Shown here in pieces: positions 8,838 through 17,552 of a DNA stretch of 64,000 nt. This DNA is from Solirubrobacter pauli (GTDB lineage Bacteria > Actinomycetota > Thermoleophilia > Solirubrobacterales > Solirubrobacteraceae). Every line of letters begins with the position of its first letter. The first letter of the stretch is position 1. The notes beneath the pieces are model-generated. The model had not been told where the DNA came from, searched no databases, and saw only the letters and a program-made list of their open reading frames with translations. Both the position numbers and the translations under genes were made by a program. The stretch is taken from positions 1,054,001-1,118,000 of the forward strand of contig NZ_RBIL01000002.1 in the NCBI RefSeq assembly GCF_003633755.1. The letters run 5' to 3'.

Positions 8838-9598
8838 AGGGCACCCCGCAGCCGCGCGAACTGCTCGTCCGGGATCTGGTCGAACGCGTCGACCACGGTC
8901 GGATCGAACTGCGTGCCCGAGAACCGCCGGATCTCCGCGCGCGCCTCGTCCCACGGTGAAGCCGGCCGGTACGGGCGGTCCGTGGTGAGCGCGTCGAGCG
9001 TGTCGGCGACCGAGAACACGCGCGCGGCGAGCGGGATCTCCTCGCCCGCGAGCCCGTCCGGGTAGCCGGTGCCGTCCCAGCGCTCGTGGTGGTGGCGGAC
9101 GACGAGCTTGCCTTCGCCCAGGAAGTCCACGTCGCGCAGGATCTCGGCTCCGACGACCGGATGCTGCGCGATCAGCGCGTATTCCTCGTCGGTCAGCTTG
9201 CTCGTCTTGAAGAGGATCGCGTCCGGGACGGCGACCTTGCCGATGTCGTGCAGCAGGAAGCCGAACTCGATCTGCGGCGACTCCTCGAGGCTCAGGCCGA
9301 CCGCGCGGGCGAGCTCCATGCCGTACGCGGTGACCCGCTCGGCGTGCTTGCCGGTGTACGCGTCACGCGCCTCGACGGCGTTCGAGAGCGCGCGGACGGT
9401 GGCGCGGTAGGAGCGGCGGAGCTCCTGCGCGCGCGTGCGTTCCTGCTTGAACACCTCGCGCAGATCGGCCGCGTAGCGCTCCAGTTGACGCTGTCGGGAC
9501 GCAGCCTGCTGCTCCGTGCGCTCAAGGCGTGCACGGAGGAGAGGAACGGTGTCCTCTTCAATACCGGCGCTCAAATCTCCACCATCGGGGCCCGCCAA
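8834..9598 (-). CDS. HD-GYP domain phosphodiesterase
   Basis: 254 residues. An N-terminal coiled coil (about 15-65, rich in Arg, Gln, Glu) precedes an HD-GYP domain: NAVEARDAYTGKHAERV, FLLHDIGKVAVPD (HD pair), HHHERWDGTGYPDGL (HHE and GYP signatures), ADTLDALTTDRPYR. Known family members hydrolyse cyclic di-GMP. It has no receiver of its own; the downstream overlapping gene supplies one. Expected to be cytosolic. Confidence 0.92.
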   Translation of the reverse strand: MAGPDGGDLSAGIEEDTVPLLRARLERTEQQAASRQRQLERYAADLREVFKQERTRAQELRRSYRATVRALSNAVEARDAYTGKHAERVTAYGMELARAVGLSLEESPQIEFGFLLHDIGKVAVPDAILFKTSKLTDEEYALIAQHPVVGAEILRDVDFLGEGKLVVRHHHERWDGTGYPDGLAGEEIPLAARVFSVADTLDALTTDRPYRPASPWDEARAEIRRFSGTQFDPTVVDAFDQIPDEQFARLRGAL

Positions 9599-9655
9599 CG
9601 CTCGAACTAGCCTACTGGGGGCTGAAACGCAGTGGCGCGCGGGATCTTGCTGTCA

Positions 9656-9675
9656 TTGACACGCATCCGTGTCAA
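9656..9675. promoter_or_regulatory. Inverted repeat upstream of HD-GYP operon
   Basis: TTGACACG and CGTGTCAA separated by CATC, 58 bases upstream of the HD-GYP start. TTGACA on either strand also resembles a -35 element, so an operator overlapping a promoter is possible. It lies between two minus-strand genes and could otherwise be a weak terminator, but no T-run follows. Confidence 0.4.
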
Positions 9676-9746
9676 CAGGCGGTTTTGTCAGGCAGAAGAC
9701 GGCCTGGCGCCCGGCCGCTCCGCGGCAGCCGGGCGGGGAACCGGGG

Positions 9747-10457
9747 TCAGCGCCAGCGGAACTTGGGACCGGCGGGCCGGTCGGGCGGCGTGAGGTTGAC
9801 GATGTCGTCGAGGTGCTCGTCGAGCTCGGTGGCGATCTTGTCGCGCTGCGCCTGCGTGAGGTGTCCGTCCTTGACCGCCGCGTCGAGCCGCTCGGTCGCC
9901 TTCGCCTTCAACGCCGCCTTCAGGCCGTCGACGGTCTTGCCGTTCGTCGCCTTGGCGATGTCGGCGAGCGACTTGCCGTCCCGCAGCTGATCGCGCAGCT
10001 GCTTCTGCGTGAGCCCGAGGTACTCCGCCGCGCCCTCGGCGCCGCCGAACCCGAAGCCGAACCCGTGCCCGCCGCGCCCACCGAAGCCCGGCCCACCCGG
10101 CGCCTTCGGGCCGTGCCCGCCGACGATCGGGCCGAGCCCGGGCAGCAGCGGAGCGCCGGACGCGAGCCGCTGCTTCGCGGCCTCGCCCTGCTCCTTCGTC
10201 AGCTTCCCGGCGGCGACCGCCGCGTCGATCCGCGCCCCCGCCGCGCCCTTGAGCGCCGTGTCGAGCTGGTCACGCGTGACGTTGAGCCGCTTGGCGACGT
10301 CGTCCAGGAACGCCTTCTGCTCGGCGGCCCGGTCGGCCTGCTTGGGCTTCTGCGCCGTCGAGGGCGCCTGGCCTGCGGCGTACGCCCCGCCACTACCGGC
10401 GAGGACCGCAAGCCCGGCCGCACCGGCGACCAGCTTGCGCTTTGCGGAGATGGGCAT
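9747..10457 (-). CDS. Exported helical protein, Gly-rich centre
   Basis: 236 residues. Signal sequence (KRKLVAGAAGLAVLAGSGGAYAAG, within residues 6-29) with likely cleavage after AYA. Two related helical modules (about 45-90 and 145-215) share the pattern of an LxxTxxQLxxxL helix followed by a KLTxxQ-type turn: KRLNVTRDQLDTAL with AGKLTKEQGEAAKQRL, and LGLTQKQLRDQL with DGHLTQAQRDKI. A Gly/Phe-rich stretch lies between them (GGRGGHGFGFGFGG). Similar proteins are common in actinobacteria, with no function I can name. Stand-alone gene; the tRNA with anticodon CAT diverges from it. Confidence 0.75.
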   Translation of the reverse strand: MPISAKRKLVAGAAGLAVLAGSGGAYAAGQAPSTAQKPKQADRAAEQKAFLDDVAKRLNVTRDQLDTALKGAAGARIDAAVAAGKLTKEQGEAAKQRLASGAPLLPGLGPIVGGHGPKAPGGPGFGGRGGHGFGFGFGGAEGAAEYLGLTQKQLRDQLRDGKSLADIAKATNGKTVDGLKAALKAKATERLDAAVKDGHLTQAQRDKIATELDEHLDDIVNLTPPDRPAGPKFRWR

Positions 10458-10528
10458 GAAAGGAACTTGAGCAAGCCTCCGTCAGAAACTCGTAAGAACG
10501 GGGGTAGGCTTTCGCGCCGAATCACATC

Positions 10529-10601
10529 GGGCCGGTAGCTCAGCGGTTAGAGCCGCGGACTCATAATCCGTAGGTCCCTGGTTCGAATCCAGGCCGGCCC
10601 A
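10529..10601 (+). tRNA. tRNA with anticodon CAT (elongator Met, or Ile2)
   Basis: Cloverleaf: acceptor GGGCCGG/CCGGCCC, D stem GCTC/GAGC, anticodon stem GCGGA/TCCGT with loop CTCATAA (anticodon 10562-10564), T stem CCTGG/CCAGG with loop TTCGAAT, discriminator A10601, no encoded CCA. It is not an initiator. Elongator tRNA-Met and lysidine-modified tRNA-Ile2 cannot be separated here without covariance models. A TAGGCT -10-like hexamer lies at 10505-10510. Confidence 0.93.
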
Positions 10602-10609
10602 TCGCCCGT

Positions 10610-10699
10610 CTAGCGCGTGGGATGTCCGCCTTGGGCCGCGAGCCGCGCGGCCGGCTCGCGTCGACCCGCGACGCCGAGCTTGCGGTACGCGTCCCAACC
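10610..10699 (-). pseudogene. Remnant of a LuxR-type HTH C-terminus
   Basis: On the minus strand an open stretch of 29 codons ends in TAG and encodes DAYRKLGVAGRREPAARL followed by a short Gly/His tail. This matches the last helix and tail of LuxR/GerE output domains (compare VYRKLDVSCRSDAVARG in the regulator at the end of this window). An in-frame stop lies immediately upstream at 10700-10702 and nothing N-terminal to it is recognisable. It is likely the decayed end of a lost regulator next to a tRNA. Confidence 0.45.
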
Positions 10700-10789
10700 C
10701 TAGGGCGGTGCGAAGCGGATCCCTAGACGTGCACCCGAGACTTTCGCGTTCGCGCCAAATTCGGGCCGATCGCGTGGTGATATGGGCAG

Positions 10790-12754
10790 ATGCCCCGGAG
10801 CCGTCGTGCCGTCCTGACCCTCTCTCTGTGCCTCGCCACCCTGCCGGCGTCGGCGCTCGGCGCGGGCGCCGCGCACGCCGCCGCCTGGCTACCCGGGCCG
10901 ACGCTGACGCAGTCGTCGGTGTACGCCCCGCCGCAGACGGCCATCGGCGCCGATGACGGCGCGTTGGTCCTGACGACCGAGATCGACACGTTCGGCTCGC
11001 CGATCCCGTCGGTGGTCGTGCGGCGCCTCGCACCCGACGGCGCGCAGCTCGCGCAGCTCACCATCGGCAAGGGATACGGCGTCGACGCCGTCGCCCTGCC
11101 GGGCGGTGGCTACCGCATCGCCTGGGTCTCGCCGGGTCCGCCGACCAACCAGCTGGTGCTGGCGACGGTCGACGCCGCCGGTCGGGTCTCCGGGGTGCGT
11201 CCCGCCACGAGCGTGGAGGCGATCAGCGGCCCGCCGGTCGGCGCGGTCGCGGCCAACGGGTCCGCCGTCCTCGCCTACAACCCACAGCCCGGTCCGGGCG
11301 ATCCGCGGCGGCTGCGCGTGCTGCAGGTCGCCGCCGACGGCGGGGCGGCGCCGATCGCCGACCTCGGTCCGGTCGCGCCCAACTCGACGGCGCTGCAGCT
11401 CGTCCGCGCGAACGATGGGAGCGCGCGGCTGCTGTGGGAGCGGCCCGCTCCGGGGAACACGGTCGAGCAGATGGTGGGACGGGTCAGCGCCGCCGGCGTA
11501 GGCACATCGGCCGTGCTCGACGACGCGGTGGTCGCCGACACGGCCGAGCTGGTCGTCGGCGGTGGTGACCCGATCGTCTCGTGGCTGGCGCCGGGCAACG
11601 TCGCCAACTCCGGCGATGTGCTCGTGAGCCGGCTGCCGTCGAGCGGCCCGATCGGCGGCGCGGCCACGACGGTCGCCACCGGGATCTCGGCGATCGGCGG
11701 CAGCGTCGACGTCGCGGTCGCGGCCGACGGGACGGCGACCGTCGTGTGGCCGCGCTTCGAGCCGAGCACGGTCACCTCGTCGCTCCACTCACGCCAGTTC
11801 ACCCCGAGCGGCGCGCTCGGTCCCGAGCGCGAGATCTCGCCGCCGACGGGCTTCGTCGAGCTTGACGCCACCCCGCGGGTGCGGATCGGACGCAACGGCA
11901 CCATGGTCGTGCAGTGGTTCCGCGGGTTCCCGGCGGTCGACGCCCAGCTGAAGGGTCTGAGCAAGGTGCTCGACAGCAGCGGCGCCGCCGCCGGTCCGGA
12001 GCTCCCGGTGCCGTACACGCTGCCGCTCGCGGCCATCCTCTCTCCTGGAGTCGTCGACGTCACGGTCGCGCCGTCGGGCACCGGGCTGCTGGTCGGGGCC
12101 GCGCCGACCGGCGGGCCGGCATCGGCGCTCCTCACGGCCCGCTTCGACAGCACACCGCCCACGCTCGTCCCGACCCTCCCGGCAACCGCGGTGCGCGGCA
12201 CGGCAGCGGCGTTCGCCGCGGGCGCGACCGACGGGTCCGGGATCGCGAAGATCACCTGGCAGTTCGGCGACGGCGCGAGCGCCGACGGCGCCGACGTCAC
12301 GCACGTCTACGGGGCTGCCGGGCCGCAGACCGTGACCGTGACCGCGACCGACGCGGCCGGTGAGAGCACATCGGTGACGCGGGGGATCGCGGTGAGCGAC
12401 CCGCCGCCAGGACCCGCGGCGACGCCCACGCCCAGCCCCGGGCCGAGCCTGGCGTCGGCCAAGCTGCGTGTGACGAAGGCGACCCGCAAGGGCGCCCGCG
12501 TCACGGTGTCGGGCACGATCGACCGCCGCGCGCGCGGGCAGGTCAGCGTGACGTGGTCGCAGAAGTCCGGCCGCAAGACCGTGAAGCGCACCGTGCGCGC
12601 GAAGATCAAGAAGGGCCGCTTCAGCGCGACGATCAAGCTGTCGCGGGCGCTGGCACGTTCCCGTGTCGCCGGCCGGCTGTCGGTGACCTACGCCGGCGAC
12701 CGCGTGCTCCGGCGCACGACCGTCACGCGCTCGGTGAAAGCGCCTGCGAGATGA
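10790..12754 (+). CDS. Secreted PKD-domain beta-rich protein
   Basis: 654 residues. Sec signal peptide (about 1-31, ending AHAAA). Residues 35-450 are repetitive beta-strand segments suggesting a propeller or sandwich, with no catalytic motif recognised. A PKD domain spans about 460-535 (ITWQFGDGASADGADVTHVY), followed by a Pro/Thr linker (PAATPTPSPGPS). A basic Ig-like C-terminal module of about 100 residues (KLRVTKATRKGARVTVSGTI) follows. Such C-terminal modules recur on Thermoleophilia exoproteins. Function unknown, probably surface or extracellular. Confidence 0.75.
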   Translation: MPRSRRAVLTLSLCLATLPASALGAGAAHAAAWLPGPTLTQSSVYAPPQTAIGADDGALVLTTEIDTFGSPIPSVVVRRLAPDGAQLAQLTIGKGYGVDAVALPGGGYRIAWVSPGPPTNQLVLATVDAAGRVSGVRPATSVEAISGPPVGAVAANGSAVLAYNPQPGPGDPRRLRVLQVAADGGAAPIADLGPVAPNSTALQLVRANDGSARLLWERPAPGNTVEQMVGRVSAAGVGTSAVLDDAVVADTAELVVGGGDPIVSWLAPGNVANSGDVLVSRLPSSGPIGGAATTVATGISAIGGSVDVAVAADGTATVVWPRFEPSTVTSSLHSRQFTPSGALGPEREISPPTGFVELDATPRVRIGRNGTMVVQWFRGFPAVDAQLKGLSKVLDSSGAAAGPELPVPYTLPLAAILSPGVVDVTVAPSGTGLLVGAAPTGGPASALLTARFDSTPPTLVPTLPATAVRGTAAAFAAGATDGSGIAKITWQFGDGASADGADVTHVYGAAGPQTVTVTATDAAGESTSVTRGIAVSDPPPGPAATPTPSPGPSLASAKLRVTKATRKGARVTVSGTIDRRARGQVSVTWSQKSGRKTVKRTVRAKIKKGRFSATIKLSRALARSRVAGRLSVTYAGDRVLRRTTVTRSVKAPAR

Positions 12755-12833
12755 GCGGCGGGCACGGGTGACGAGCGGCGAACGCGTCTCGACGTCGCGC
12801 CGCTGCCGCGCAAGGGGCTGAGCGGTGATGGTC

Positions 12834-12872
12834 GGCGCGGTGGGCCGGCTTCTTATCCGAACCCACCGCGCC
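12834..12872 (+). terminator. Hairpin downstream of PKD protein
   Basis: GGCGCGGTGGG and CCCACCGCGCC form a perfect 11-bp stem around a 17-base loop, 80 bases after the stop codon. No T-run follows. Confidence 0.55.
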
Positions 12873-13055
12873 AATCCTTGCCGGTCGCCGCGGGAGGAGA
12901 GAGTTTCGCGACGACGACTCGCACATCGTGGGACGCCGAAGCCGTGACTCCAACCGACCCTTGGTCTAAGCCGATCCGACCAGCGGTCTAGCGGCCCCGC
13001 ATACCTCGAGCTTCGCCCGCCCGCGGACGGCGATCTCCAGTCCGCGAGAACGACG

Positions 13056-13088
13056 ACCGCCGCCCCGGCGAGCAGCCGGAGCGGCGGT
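13056..13088 (-). terminator. Hairpin downstream of two-TM membrane protein
   Basis: ACCGCCGCCCCGG and CCGGAGCGGCGGT pair at 12 of 13 positions around a 7-base loop. It sits 23 bases beyond the stop of the minus-strand gene at 13112. No T-run. Confidence 0.5.
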
Positions 13089-13111
13089 GGTGCGCGGAGG
13101 GGGCCGGAGGC

Positions 13112-13669
13112 TCAGGCGGAAGCCACCGCAGCCGAGCCCGCCTGGGTGCGGCTCCCCTGACGCTTGGTGGCGGGGATGAGGACGCGGAGGGTCAGGACGC
13201 CGAAGCCGAGACCCGCGAGGAGCATCGCGACGCCCATGACGAGGGCGAAGAGCGCGACCTGCTCGGCGAAGTAGGCGGTGTTCAGGGCCGTCGTGAGGGC
13301 GGTCTCGGTCACCCACAGGTTGCGGAGCCCGTTCTCGACGGGCTTGCCGGCCTGGTCCTTGGCGGCCGCGGCTTCGTCGTTGGTGTCCTTGCCGTCGGCG
13401 GTGAGGAAGCGGCCCATCTCGCTGTAGGTCTTGCCGCCGGTGGACTCGAGGGTGTGTGTGCGCATGACCTTGGCGAAGGCCTGCGCCTCGGCGCCGGTGT
13501 CGACCAGCTGGCCGGGGATCGTCGAGTCCTCGGTGCCGACGATCTTCTCGGCCGCGAGGTTGTCGCGGACGTAGCCGCGGCCGTCGAGGCCCATGTAGAT
13601 GGCGCCGATGCCGAAGGCGATCAACACGACGCTGGCGGCGATCCCGCCGTACTGGTAGAGCTTGCGCAT
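13112..13669 (-). CDS. Two-TM membrane protein with large external domain
   Basis: 185 residues. TM1 about 8-28 (GGIAASVVLIAFGIGAIYMG) and TM2 about 138-162 (VALFALVMGVAMLLAGLGFG). A predicted extracytoplasmic domain of about 105 residues lies between them, with conserved-looking DSTIPGQLVDTG and KVMRTHTLESTGGKTYSEMG. The start has a purine-rich leader (GAGAGGGAA). Related short proteins occur in other actinobacteria without assigned function. Stand-alone gene. Confidence 0.7.
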   Translation of the reverse strand: MRKLYQYGGIAASVVLIAFGIGAIYMGLDGRGYVRDNLAAEKIVGTEDSTIPGQLVDTGAEAQAFAKVMRTHTLESTGGKTYSEMGRFLTADGKDTNDEAAAAKDQAGKPVENGLRNLWVTETALTTALNTAYFAEQVALFALVMGVAMLLAGLGFGVLTLRVLIPATKRQGSRTQAGSAAVASA

Positions 13670-13995
13670 TTCCCTCTCGCTCCTTGTGACTGCGGTGGTG
13701 GGTGACTGCCATCACTCTGCCGTCGGGGAGGGGCCGTGCCATGGGGGTTCTGGCGCGGATCGGTTGCGGGAAACCCGCGACGTCGTCGCGGCTGAGGCAC
13801 CACGACCGCCCGGCCGCGCTGACCGGCTGCGAGCTCCGGCCGAGGCCGCTCCGTCAGCCGGAGCGGCGACCGACGCCTGGGGCGCGTCGACCGTGCCATC
13901 CGGGGTGACCGCGGGTTGCGCGTGCGGATCGGCCGAGCCCCGCATCCGTGCTGGTTGCGGTTGCCGCCCGTCGGCGCGCGCGGGACGGTGGAGCC
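13670..13995. other. Divergent intergenic region with inverted repeats
   Basis: 326 bases between the divergent membrane protein and flavodoxin genes. No credible ORF. Two inverted repeats are visible: GCGGG-AAA-CCCGC at 13766-13778 and GCCGCTCCG-TCAGC-CGGAGCGGC at 13845-13867. Either could be an operator for the divergent promoters. I looked for DosR-like boxes and found none. Confidence 0.5.
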
Positions 13996-14496
13996 ATGTC
14001 CTCTGTCCTCGTCGCCTACGCCTCCAAGCACGGCTCAACCGGCGAGATCGCCGCGGCGATCGCGGAACGCTTGAACGCCCGCGGGCTGCAGGCGAGCTGC
14101 GTCCCCGCCGACCAGGTCGACGACCTCACGCCCTATGACGCCGTGATCGTCGGCAGCGCGGTCTATGCCGGCCGCTGGCGCGCCGACGCGCGCCGTTTCC
14201 TGCGTCACTTCCGCCACGAGCTCGCGCACCGGCCGTTCTGGATGTTCAGCTCCGGTCCGGTGGGAGATCCAGCCGACGACAACCCGAAGTGGCTGGAGCC
14301 GTCCGGGATCGTCAAGCAGGCCGAGGCGCTCGGCGTGCGTGGCCACACCGTGTTCGGCGGCAGCGTGCCGGACGAGCCGCACGGCATGATGCTCCGCTCG
14401 ATGGCCCGCAGCACGCCGCCGGAGTTCCGCGACCGGCGGGACTGGGACGCGATCGGCGACTGGGCCGAGTCCGTCGCCGCCGCCTTGCAGCCGTAG
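13996..14496 (+). CDS. Flavodoxin-domain protein (HemG-like)
   Basis: 166 residues from ATG with GGTGGAG just upstream. The FMN phosphate loop is YASKHGSTGEIA near the N-terminus, followed by DAVIVGSAVYAGRWRADARR and FSSGPVGDP, typical of the flavodoxin domain related to menaquinone-dependent protoporphyrinogen oxidase. In actinobacteria such proteins are often stress or hypoxia linked. It ends in a strong bidirectional hairpin shared with the convergent alcohol dehydrogenase. Confidence 0.85.
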   Translation: MSSVLVAYASKHGSTGEIAAAIAERLNARGLQASCVPADQVDDLTPYDAVIVGSAVYAGRWRADARRFLRHFRHELAHRPFWMFSSGPVGDPADDNPKWLEPSGIVKQAEALGVRGHTVFGGSVPDEPHGMMLRSMARSTPPEFRDRRDWDAIGDWAESVAAALQP

Positions 14497-14536
14497 GCGC
14501 TCCCGGCGCGCGGGGCTGTCCCGCGCGCCGGGCGCC
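14496..14536. terminator. Strong bidirectional hairpin
   Basis: GGCGC-TC-CCGGCGCGCGGG pairs with CCCGCGCGCCGGGCGCC: 17 base pairs with one 2-base bulge around GCTGTC. It fills the gap between the convergent flavodoxin and alcohol dehydrogenase genes. Confidence 0.75.
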
Positions 14537-14541
14537 ACGTG

Positions 14542-15612
14542 TCAGGCGCCGATGGTCGCGCCGAGCTCGCCGGCGGTCGCCGCGCCGCTTCCCGACGCCA
14601 TGCGGAACACGAGGCGTGGGGCGGGTGCGCTGCCGTCGAGCACCTGCTCGATCGCCGCGTTGACGTCCTCGAGCGGGCGCTCGGCGTACTCGAGCGTGGT
14701 CAGGCCGCGGCGGTGCAGTTCGAAGACCTCCTCGAGGTCGTGCCGGGTGCCGACGATCGAGCCGTGGATGTCGAGCCCGCCGAGCACGGTCTCGAAGATC
14801 GGCAGCTGGATGTGGTTGTCGGCGGGGAGGCCGACGAAGACCAGCTTGCCGCCGCGCGCGAGGGACCCGTAGGCCTGCTCGAACGCCTTCGGGCTGACCG
14901 CGGTTGAGATCGCGGCGTCGGCGCCCCCGAGGCGCTGGATGGCGGCGATCGGATCCTCCTCGAGCGGGTTGACGAGGTGCTCGGCGCCGACCGCACTCGC
15001 GCTCTCCAGGCGGGCCTGGTTGATGTCCACGGCGATCACGGACGCGCCGGTGATGCGCGCGTACTGCACGGCGAGGTGGCCGAGGCCGCCGACGCCGAAG
15101 ACCGCGACCAGGCTGGCCGAGCGGGCCCCGGAGTCCTTGACCGCCTTGTAGGTGGTGACGCCCGCGCAGGTCAGCGGCGAGGCGTCGGCCGGGTCGATCC
15201 CGTCGGGTACGCGGACGACGTGGCGGGCGTAGCCGATCGCGTACTCGGCGAAGCCGCCGTTGAGCGCGTAGCCCATGTTCTTCTGCTCAAGGCAGAGCGT
15301 CTCGCGGCCGCTGTTGCAGTAGCGGCAGGTGCCGCACGCGTAGCCGAGCCACGGCAGCGCGACGCGCATGCCCGGCTCGAGCCCGTACATCGGCCCGCTG
15401 CCGAGCCGCTCGACGATGCCGACTCCCTCGTGCCCGGGGATGAACGGCGGCGACGGCTTCACCGGCCACTCGCCGCGGGCGGCATGGATGTCGGTGTGGC
15501 AGAGCCCGCAGGTCTCGACGCGGACGAGCACCTGACCCTGGCCGGGTTGGGGAACAGGCAGCTCCTCGATCTGGAGTGGACGGTCGAAGCTGCGGACGAC
15601 GGCGGCCTTCAT
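14542..15612 (-). CDS. Zinc-dependent alcohol dehydrogenase (AdhP-like)
   Basis: 356 residues from ATG with GGAGG a few bases upstream. An in-frame extension to 15774 is open but lacks a ribosome-binding site. Catalytic zinc: CGLCHTD and GHEGVGIVE. Structural zinc: CGTCRYCNSGRETLC. Rossmann motif: GVGGLGHLAVQYA, with Asp in VIAVDIN favouring NAD(H). It interconverts alcohols and aldehydes. Divergent from an ABC exporter and part of a group of stress-type genes. Confidence 0.93.
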   Translation of the reverse strand: MKAAVVRSFDRPLQIEELPVPQPGQGQVLVRVETCGLCHTDIHAARGEWPVKPSPPFIPGHEGVGIVERLGSGPMYGLEPGMRVALPWLGYACGTCRYCNSGRETLCLEQKNMGYALNGGFAEYAIGYARHVVRVPDGIDPADASPLTCAGVTTYKAVKDSGARSASLVAVFGVGGLGHLAVQYARITGASVIAVDINQARLESASAVGAEHLVNPLEEDPIAAIQRLGGADAAISTAVSPKAFEQAYGSLARGGKLVFVGLPADNHIQLPIFETVLGGLDIHGSIVGTRHDLEEVFELHRRGLTTLEYAERPLEDVNAAIEQVLDGSAPAPRLVFRMASGSGAATAGELGATIGA

Positions 15613-15748
15613 GCGGCCTCCTTCACGGTCGGTGGGCGGTGCCTCGAGCGTCGCAGCGGCCTCGCGCGCCGCCATCGGTAGGAGGCCGCCGCGCACTGCG
15701 GGAAAGCGCGGATGGACCAGAGCGGCCGCGCTTGGCACGATCGACGCC

Positions 15749-16630
15749 ATGATCGAGCTCGACCGCTTGACCAAGCGCTACGGCGACGCGCGCGGGATCG
15801 AGGACGTGTCGCTGCGCATCGGCGCTGGGGAGGTGTTCGGCTTCCTCGGCCCCAACGGCGCCGGCAAGACGACCACGATCCGCACGATGCTCGGCCTGCT
15901 GCGGGCCACCCGCGGGCACGCGCGCGTGTTCGGGCTCGACAGCCGCACCGACGCCCGCGCGGTGCACGCCCGGCTGGGCAACCTGCCCGGCGACTTCGCC
16001 TACGAGCCCCGGCTGACCGGGCGCGAGCTGCTGCGCTACCTGGCCGACCTGCGCGGCCTGCGCGACCTCGGCCGCGCCGAGGAGCTGGCCGCCCGCTTCC
16101 AGGCCGAGCTCGACCGGCCGCTCGGGCAGCTCTCACGCGGCAACCGGCAGAAGGTCGGGCTCGTGCAGGCCGCCTTCCACGACCCCGAGCTGCTCGTGCT
16201 CGACGAGCCCACGAGCGGCCTCGACCCGCTGATGCAGGAGGCGTTCCTGCAATTCGTGGCCGACGAGCGCGAGCGCGGACGCACGGTGCTGCTGTCCTCG
16301 CACGACCTGGACGAGGTCGAGCGCGTGTGCGACCGCGTCGCGATCATCCGCGAAGGGCGCCTGATCGCGGTCGAGGACGTCGCCGGGATCATCGGCCGCG
16401 CGTACCGCCACGTGACGCTCGAGCTCGCCGAGCGCGTGGACCCCGACGAGTTCCGCCGCCTGCCGGGCGTGATCGACCTGGTCTCGGACGGACGGCGCGT
16501 CACTTTCAAGGCCACGGGCGACCTCGACGCGGTCATCAAGGCCGCGGCGCGCCACACCGTGGTGGACCTCGAGCTCGTGCATCCCACGCTGGAAGAGGTC
16601 TTCCTCACCTACTACGGAGGGACCACGTGA
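15749..16630 (+). CDS. ABC transporter ATP-binding protein
   Basis: 293 residues. Walker A GPNGAGKTT, signature LSRGN, Walker B LLVLDEPTSGLDP, and switch His in LSSHDLDEVE. The C-terminal about 80 residues resemble the extension of ABC-2 drug/lipid exporter ATPases (HPTLEEVFLTYYGG at the end). It overlaps the permease start as GTGA. Confidence 0.93.
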   Translation: MIELDRLTKRYGDARGIEDVSLRIGAGEVFGFLGPNGAGKTTTIRTMLGLLRATRGHARVFGLDSRTDARAVHARLGNLPGDFAYEPRLTGRELLRYLADLRGLRDLGRAEELAARFQAELDRPLGQLSRGNRQKVGLVQAAFHDPELLVLDEPTSGLDPLMQEAFLQFVADERERGRTVLLSSHDLDEVERVCDRVAIIREGRLIAVEDVAGIIGRAYRHVTLELAERVDPDEFRRLPGVIDLVSDGRRVTFKATGDLDAVIKAAARHTVVDLELVHPTLEEVFLTYYGGTT

Positions 16631-17412
16631 GCCCGCTGCGAGCGGTGGTGCGCCGCGGCCTGCGTGACCATCGCCGCGTCCTGCTGACCTGGGGCGCGCC
16701 GCTGAGCGCGATGGGCGCGCTGATGGCGCTGCTGTGGCCCTCGATCGAGGGGTCGGTGGACACGCTGCTCGACAGCTATCCCGACCAGCTCAAGGAGGCC
16801 TTCAACATCCGCGCCCTGGACAGCGTCGAGGCCTACATCGACGCGGAGCTGCTCAGCCTCATCGTGCCGCTCGCGCTGGCCGTGCTGGGCGTTCGGGCGA
16901 TCGTCCGGGCGCTTTCGGGCGCGGAGGAGCGCGGGTACCTGGACCTCGTGCTGACCACGCCGGTCGCGCGCAGGACGCTGGTCGCGGGCGCGCTCGTGGT
17001 CGCGGCGGTGGTCGTGGCGGCGGTGCTGGCGATGATGACCGGCGTCACCTGGCTGGCGGCATCGGTGGTGGGCGCAGACCCGTCGCTCGTGATCCTCGGC
17101 CGGGGGATGGCCAACGTCTGGCCGCTCGCCGTCTTCTTCGCCGGGCTCGCCGCGCTCGGCTGCGGCTGGGCGCACTCGGGCGGGCCGGTGCTCGCCGCGG
17201 CGTCGGGCGTGCTCGTCGGCATGTACCTCCTCGACCTGCTGGGCAAGCTCGCCGACGCGGTCGAGCCGCTGCGGTACCTGTCGGTGTTCAAGTACTACGG
17301 CTCGGCGATCCAGGACGGGATCGACCCAGTCGCCTTCGTCGGCGTCACGCTGACGGGTGTGCTGCTGGCCGCGGTCGGTGCGTGGGCGTTCGAACGGCGC
17401 GACGTGCGCTGA
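16627..17412 (+). CDS. ABC-2 type permease
   Basis: 261 residues from GTG. About six hydrophobic segments, for example PLSAMGALMALLW, LIVPLALAVLGVRAIV, GALVVAAVVVAAVLAMMTGV and VFFAGLAALGCGWA. It contains the ABC-2 permease hallmark EERGYLDLVLTTPVARRTLV. It pairs with the preceding ATPase as an exporter; substrate unknown. Confidence 0.88.
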   Translation: MSPLRAVVRRGLRDHRRVLLTWGAPLSAMGALMALLWPSIEGSVDTLLDSYPDQLKEAFNIRALDSVEAYIDAELLSLIVPLALAVLGVRAIVRALSGAEERGYLDLVLTTPVARRTLVAGALVVAAVVVAAVLAMMTGVTWLAASVVGADPSLVILGRGMANVWPLAVFFAGLAALGCGWAHSGGPVLAAASGVLVGMYLLDLLGKLADAVEPLRYLSVFKYYGSAIQDGIDPVAFVGVTLTGVLLAAVGAWAFERRDVR

Positions 17413-17552
17413 GCCCGCGTGCTCGGCGCCGCTGTCGCGGTCCGTGGCCGATCACCGGCTGACGCGACCGCCGCTCGACGGCGGAGAACGACGGACCCAC
17501 CCGCGGCAGGACTGCGGTTGTGCACCCCGCGGCCGAGTGGGACGCTGCCAAC

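Larger units (their letters stand above)
12755..13111. other. Intergenic region, convergent genes
   Basis: 357 bases between the PKD protein and the minus-strand membrane protein. It contains two terminator-like hairpins, annotated separately. I see no convincing coding frame; a minus-strand frame continuing through it is a shadow of the membrane-protein gene. Confidence 0.6.

Noticed and set aside
12966-13111. Minus-strand frame continuing past the two-TM membrane protein
   Set aside because: Out of frame with that gene and without motif or start signal; treated as non-coding.
13670-17552. DosR/DevR-like boxes in the stress-gene promoters
   Set aside because: Looked for GGGAC-like palindromes in the spacers at 13670-13995, 15613-15748 and 17413-17552 and saw none.
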